Assembly (NCBI RefSeq): GCF_000165425.1
Contig: NW_001799333.1
Coordinates: 124,001-188,000, forward strand
Source: Paramecium tetraurelia
Lineage: Eukaryota; Ciliophora; Oligohymenophorea; Peniculida; Parameciidae
DNA: 64,000 nucleotides
Direction: 5' to 3'
Shown: piece after piece, positions 62,545 to 64,000 of the stretch
How positions within the stretch are numbered: position 1 is the stretch's first letter
Layout: each line of letters begins with the position of its first letter
Notes under the pieces: generated by a model
Database searches by the model: none
Told to the model about the DNA's origin: nothing
Seen by the model: only the letters and a program-made list of their open reading frames with translations
Made by a program: the position numbers and the translations under genes

Positions 62545-63138
62545 ATGAATACCTTAGACAAAGAGAAGGTTTTGTTCTTCTGTTGTGATATTTAGGATGT
62601 TTTTAATAATGAAGCCAATTAAAAGAATTATAATTGTTTGTAGGTTATAGAATGTGCATGTTTGATGAATGAATTCGCTAAAGTTTATGACATACCCATA
62701 ATTGTCTCAGAATAAAACCCTAAGGTTTTTGGAAGCACAGTTCAATAATTAAAGAACACATTCACATAAAACACTCATTTTTACGAGAAGTTTACTTTCA
62801 CGATGCTGTCTGATAAAGGATTAGAAATATTAAAACAGTATCCAAATAGAAATCAGGTTGTGATTTACGGATTAGAAACCCATATTTGTGTTTAACAAAC
62901 ATGCTTGGATCTTATAAAGTTAGGCTACTAAGTTTATGTATTGACTGATGGTACTTCAAGTAGTAAGCCATTATTTAGATCAACTGCGTATGAAAGATTA
63001 AAATAATGTAATGTATATTTAGAGACTTCTCAATCTGTAATGTATACATTAATGTAAACCTCTTAAAATGAGAAATTTAGAGAGGTTTTAAAATTAGTAA
63101 AAAAATATTAGTTTTAAAACATATTTCCAAGTTTATGA
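62545..63138 (+). CDS. Isochorismatase-family hydrolase, copy 1
   Basis: 197 aa, intronless. The cysteine-hydrolase triad of the family is visible: Asp in CCDIQDVFNN, Lys in YEKFTFTM, and Cys in ETHICVQQTCLDL, which reads as the family pattern (E-x-H-x-C-V-x-x-T). SEQNPKVFGSTV and VYVLTDGTSSSKPLFRST are also typical. It resembles the ISOC1/2-type branch of unknown substrate. The gene is the left member of a tandem pair with 63177-63820. Both proteins are exactly 197 aa, but this one lacks both introns of its neighbour. Confidence 0.88.
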
Positions 63139-63176
63139 TGAATTTATTATTATATTATAAATATCATAAATTAATA

Positions 63177-63820
63177 ATGAAGATTGCTTAATTGTTACGA
63201 AATAGAGTGCTCTTTTTCAATTGTGATATATAGGCTGTCTTCAACAATCCTAAACATATGTACAATCCAGGTTAAACAATATAATGTGCTCAATTAATGA
63301 ATGAAGTATATTTTTGTTTATAAAATATAGGCAGCAGGTATACTAAATATCCCAGTGGTTTATACTGAATAAAACGTCAAGGCTTTTGGATCAACAATTC
63401 CTGAAGTAAAAGCAACTATTCCTCCAAATAGTCATTATTATGAAAAACACACATTTTCAATGTACAATGATGATGGAAAGAAGGTTCTATCCTAGTATCC
63501 TGACAAGAATTAAGTTGTCATATATGGCTGGGAAGCACATGTTTGTGTTTAATAAACTTGTTTGGATTTAGTTAGAAATGGTAGTGCAATGAAGATATAC
63601 TCTAGGTTATCAAGTTCACATATTAACAGACGGAACCTCAAGCAACAAACCACTATATAGATCAACATCTTACTAGCGATTAGCTTAATAGGGAGTGGTG
63701 ATCGATAATTCACAATCAGTGCTATATGAATTGCTATAGTCTTATAAGGATGAAAAGTTCAAACCAATTTTAAGTTTATTTAAGAAATATAAATACGAAG
63801 AGGTCTTTACAACGTTATGA
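63177..63820 (+). CDS. Isochorismatase-family hydrolase, copy 2
   Basis: 197 aa after removing introns 63306-63330 and 63581-63605 (both 25 nt, GTA...TAG). Catalytic positions match the neighbour: Asp in FNCDIQAVFNN, Lys in YEKHTFSM, Cys in EAHVCVQQTCLDL. Other shared blocks are TEQNVKAFGSTIPE and HILTDGTSSNKPLYRST. It begins 38 bp after the stop of copy 1. The pair arose by tandem duplication. Either copy 1 lost both introns or copy 2 gained them; loss is the simpler reading because both intron sites fall in conserved sequence. Confidence 0.88.
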
Positions 63821-63847
63821 ATAAAAATAAAGGTTAAAAAATCAATA

Positions 63848-63999
63848 TCATAAAACTAAATTGCCTTTTTTTATCTATTCTTCCTTTATTTTTAATGTTC
63901 CAATTTTATAATATTGAGTATTGCTAATATCTCATTTATGCTGGTCTAGTGTTATCAATAAATTATGGATCCGCATATTTATCGATAGCAACCATATCA
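63848..63999 (-). CDS. C-terminal end of an unknown gene
   Basis: A minus-strand frame enters from the right edge and ends at TGA 63848-63850, reading DMVAIDKYADPQFIDNTRPA and then a Gln/Asn/Lys-rich end. It is convergent with isochorismatase copy 2, 27 bp away. Only ~49 residues are visible, so no family can be named, and the open frame could be chance. Confidence 0.4.
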
Positions 64000-64000
64000 T

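Noticed and set aside
1..64000. tRNA, rRNA, CRISPR and transposase genes
   Set aside because: Nothing resembling a tRNA cloverleaf, rRNA core, spaced direct-repeat array or transposase motif was recognised; a covariance-model scan would be needed for certainty.

Overview
The window is ciliate macronuclear DNA, almost certainly from a Paramecium species. Reading frames stay open only if TAA and TAG are read as glutamine, leaving TGA as the sole stop. The DNA is very AT-rich. Almost every gene is cut by introns of only about 19 to 34 nt that start GTA (rarely GTT) and end in TAG, AAG or CAG. Gaps between genes are mostly 18 to 500 bp. Paramecium-type gene families are present: trichocyst matrix proteins and a giant cysteine-repeat surface antigen. 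All gene models below were spliced by hand; where introns are listed, the spliced length was checked to be a multiple of three unless stated otherwise.

Layout. 1-6.4 kb: the end of a trichocyst matrix protein gene, a small coiled-coil gene, a decayed gene, a secreted lectin/crystallin-type protein, clathrin light chain, a complete trichocyst matrix protein gene and another decayed fragment. 6.5-18 kb: a GTPBP1/2-like GTPase, two unknown genes, a major-facilitator transporter, two small unknown genes, a secreted leukotriene-A4-hydrolase-like aminopeptidase and eIF2B alpha. 18-31.5 kb: a 1505-residue TPR/coiled-coil protein, a CDPK-type protein whose kinase catalytic loop is degenerate, a kinesin, two small genes, a VAP/MSP protein and a STEEP1-like protein. 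31.5-37.7 kb: an SF-assemblin/giardin-type protein, HID1, a small basic protein, a RING protein with a chromo-barrel-like C-terminus and an EF-hand protein. 37.7-49.8 kb: one giant surface-antigen gene. 50-64 kb: a DUF1295-type membrane protein, a decayed FHA-like remnant, a WD-repeat protein, a trichocyst-matrix-like secreted protein, ribosomal protein eL24, a 1623-residue helical-repeat protein, a small gene, a tandem pair of isochorismatase-family genes and the end of one more gene.

There are no operons. Neighbouring genes point both ways and are functionally mixed, though secretion and membrane traffic recur: clathrin light chain, VAP, HID1, trichocyst proteins and a GPI-type surface antigen. 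The most unusual feature is the surface-antigen gene. To read it end to end, single extra bases must be skipped at six places, all in the same direction and all at short T runs of the + strand. A few other genes also show frame breaks, so assembly indels and real gene decay both have to be considered. I saw no tRNA, rRNA, CRISPR or transposase gene.
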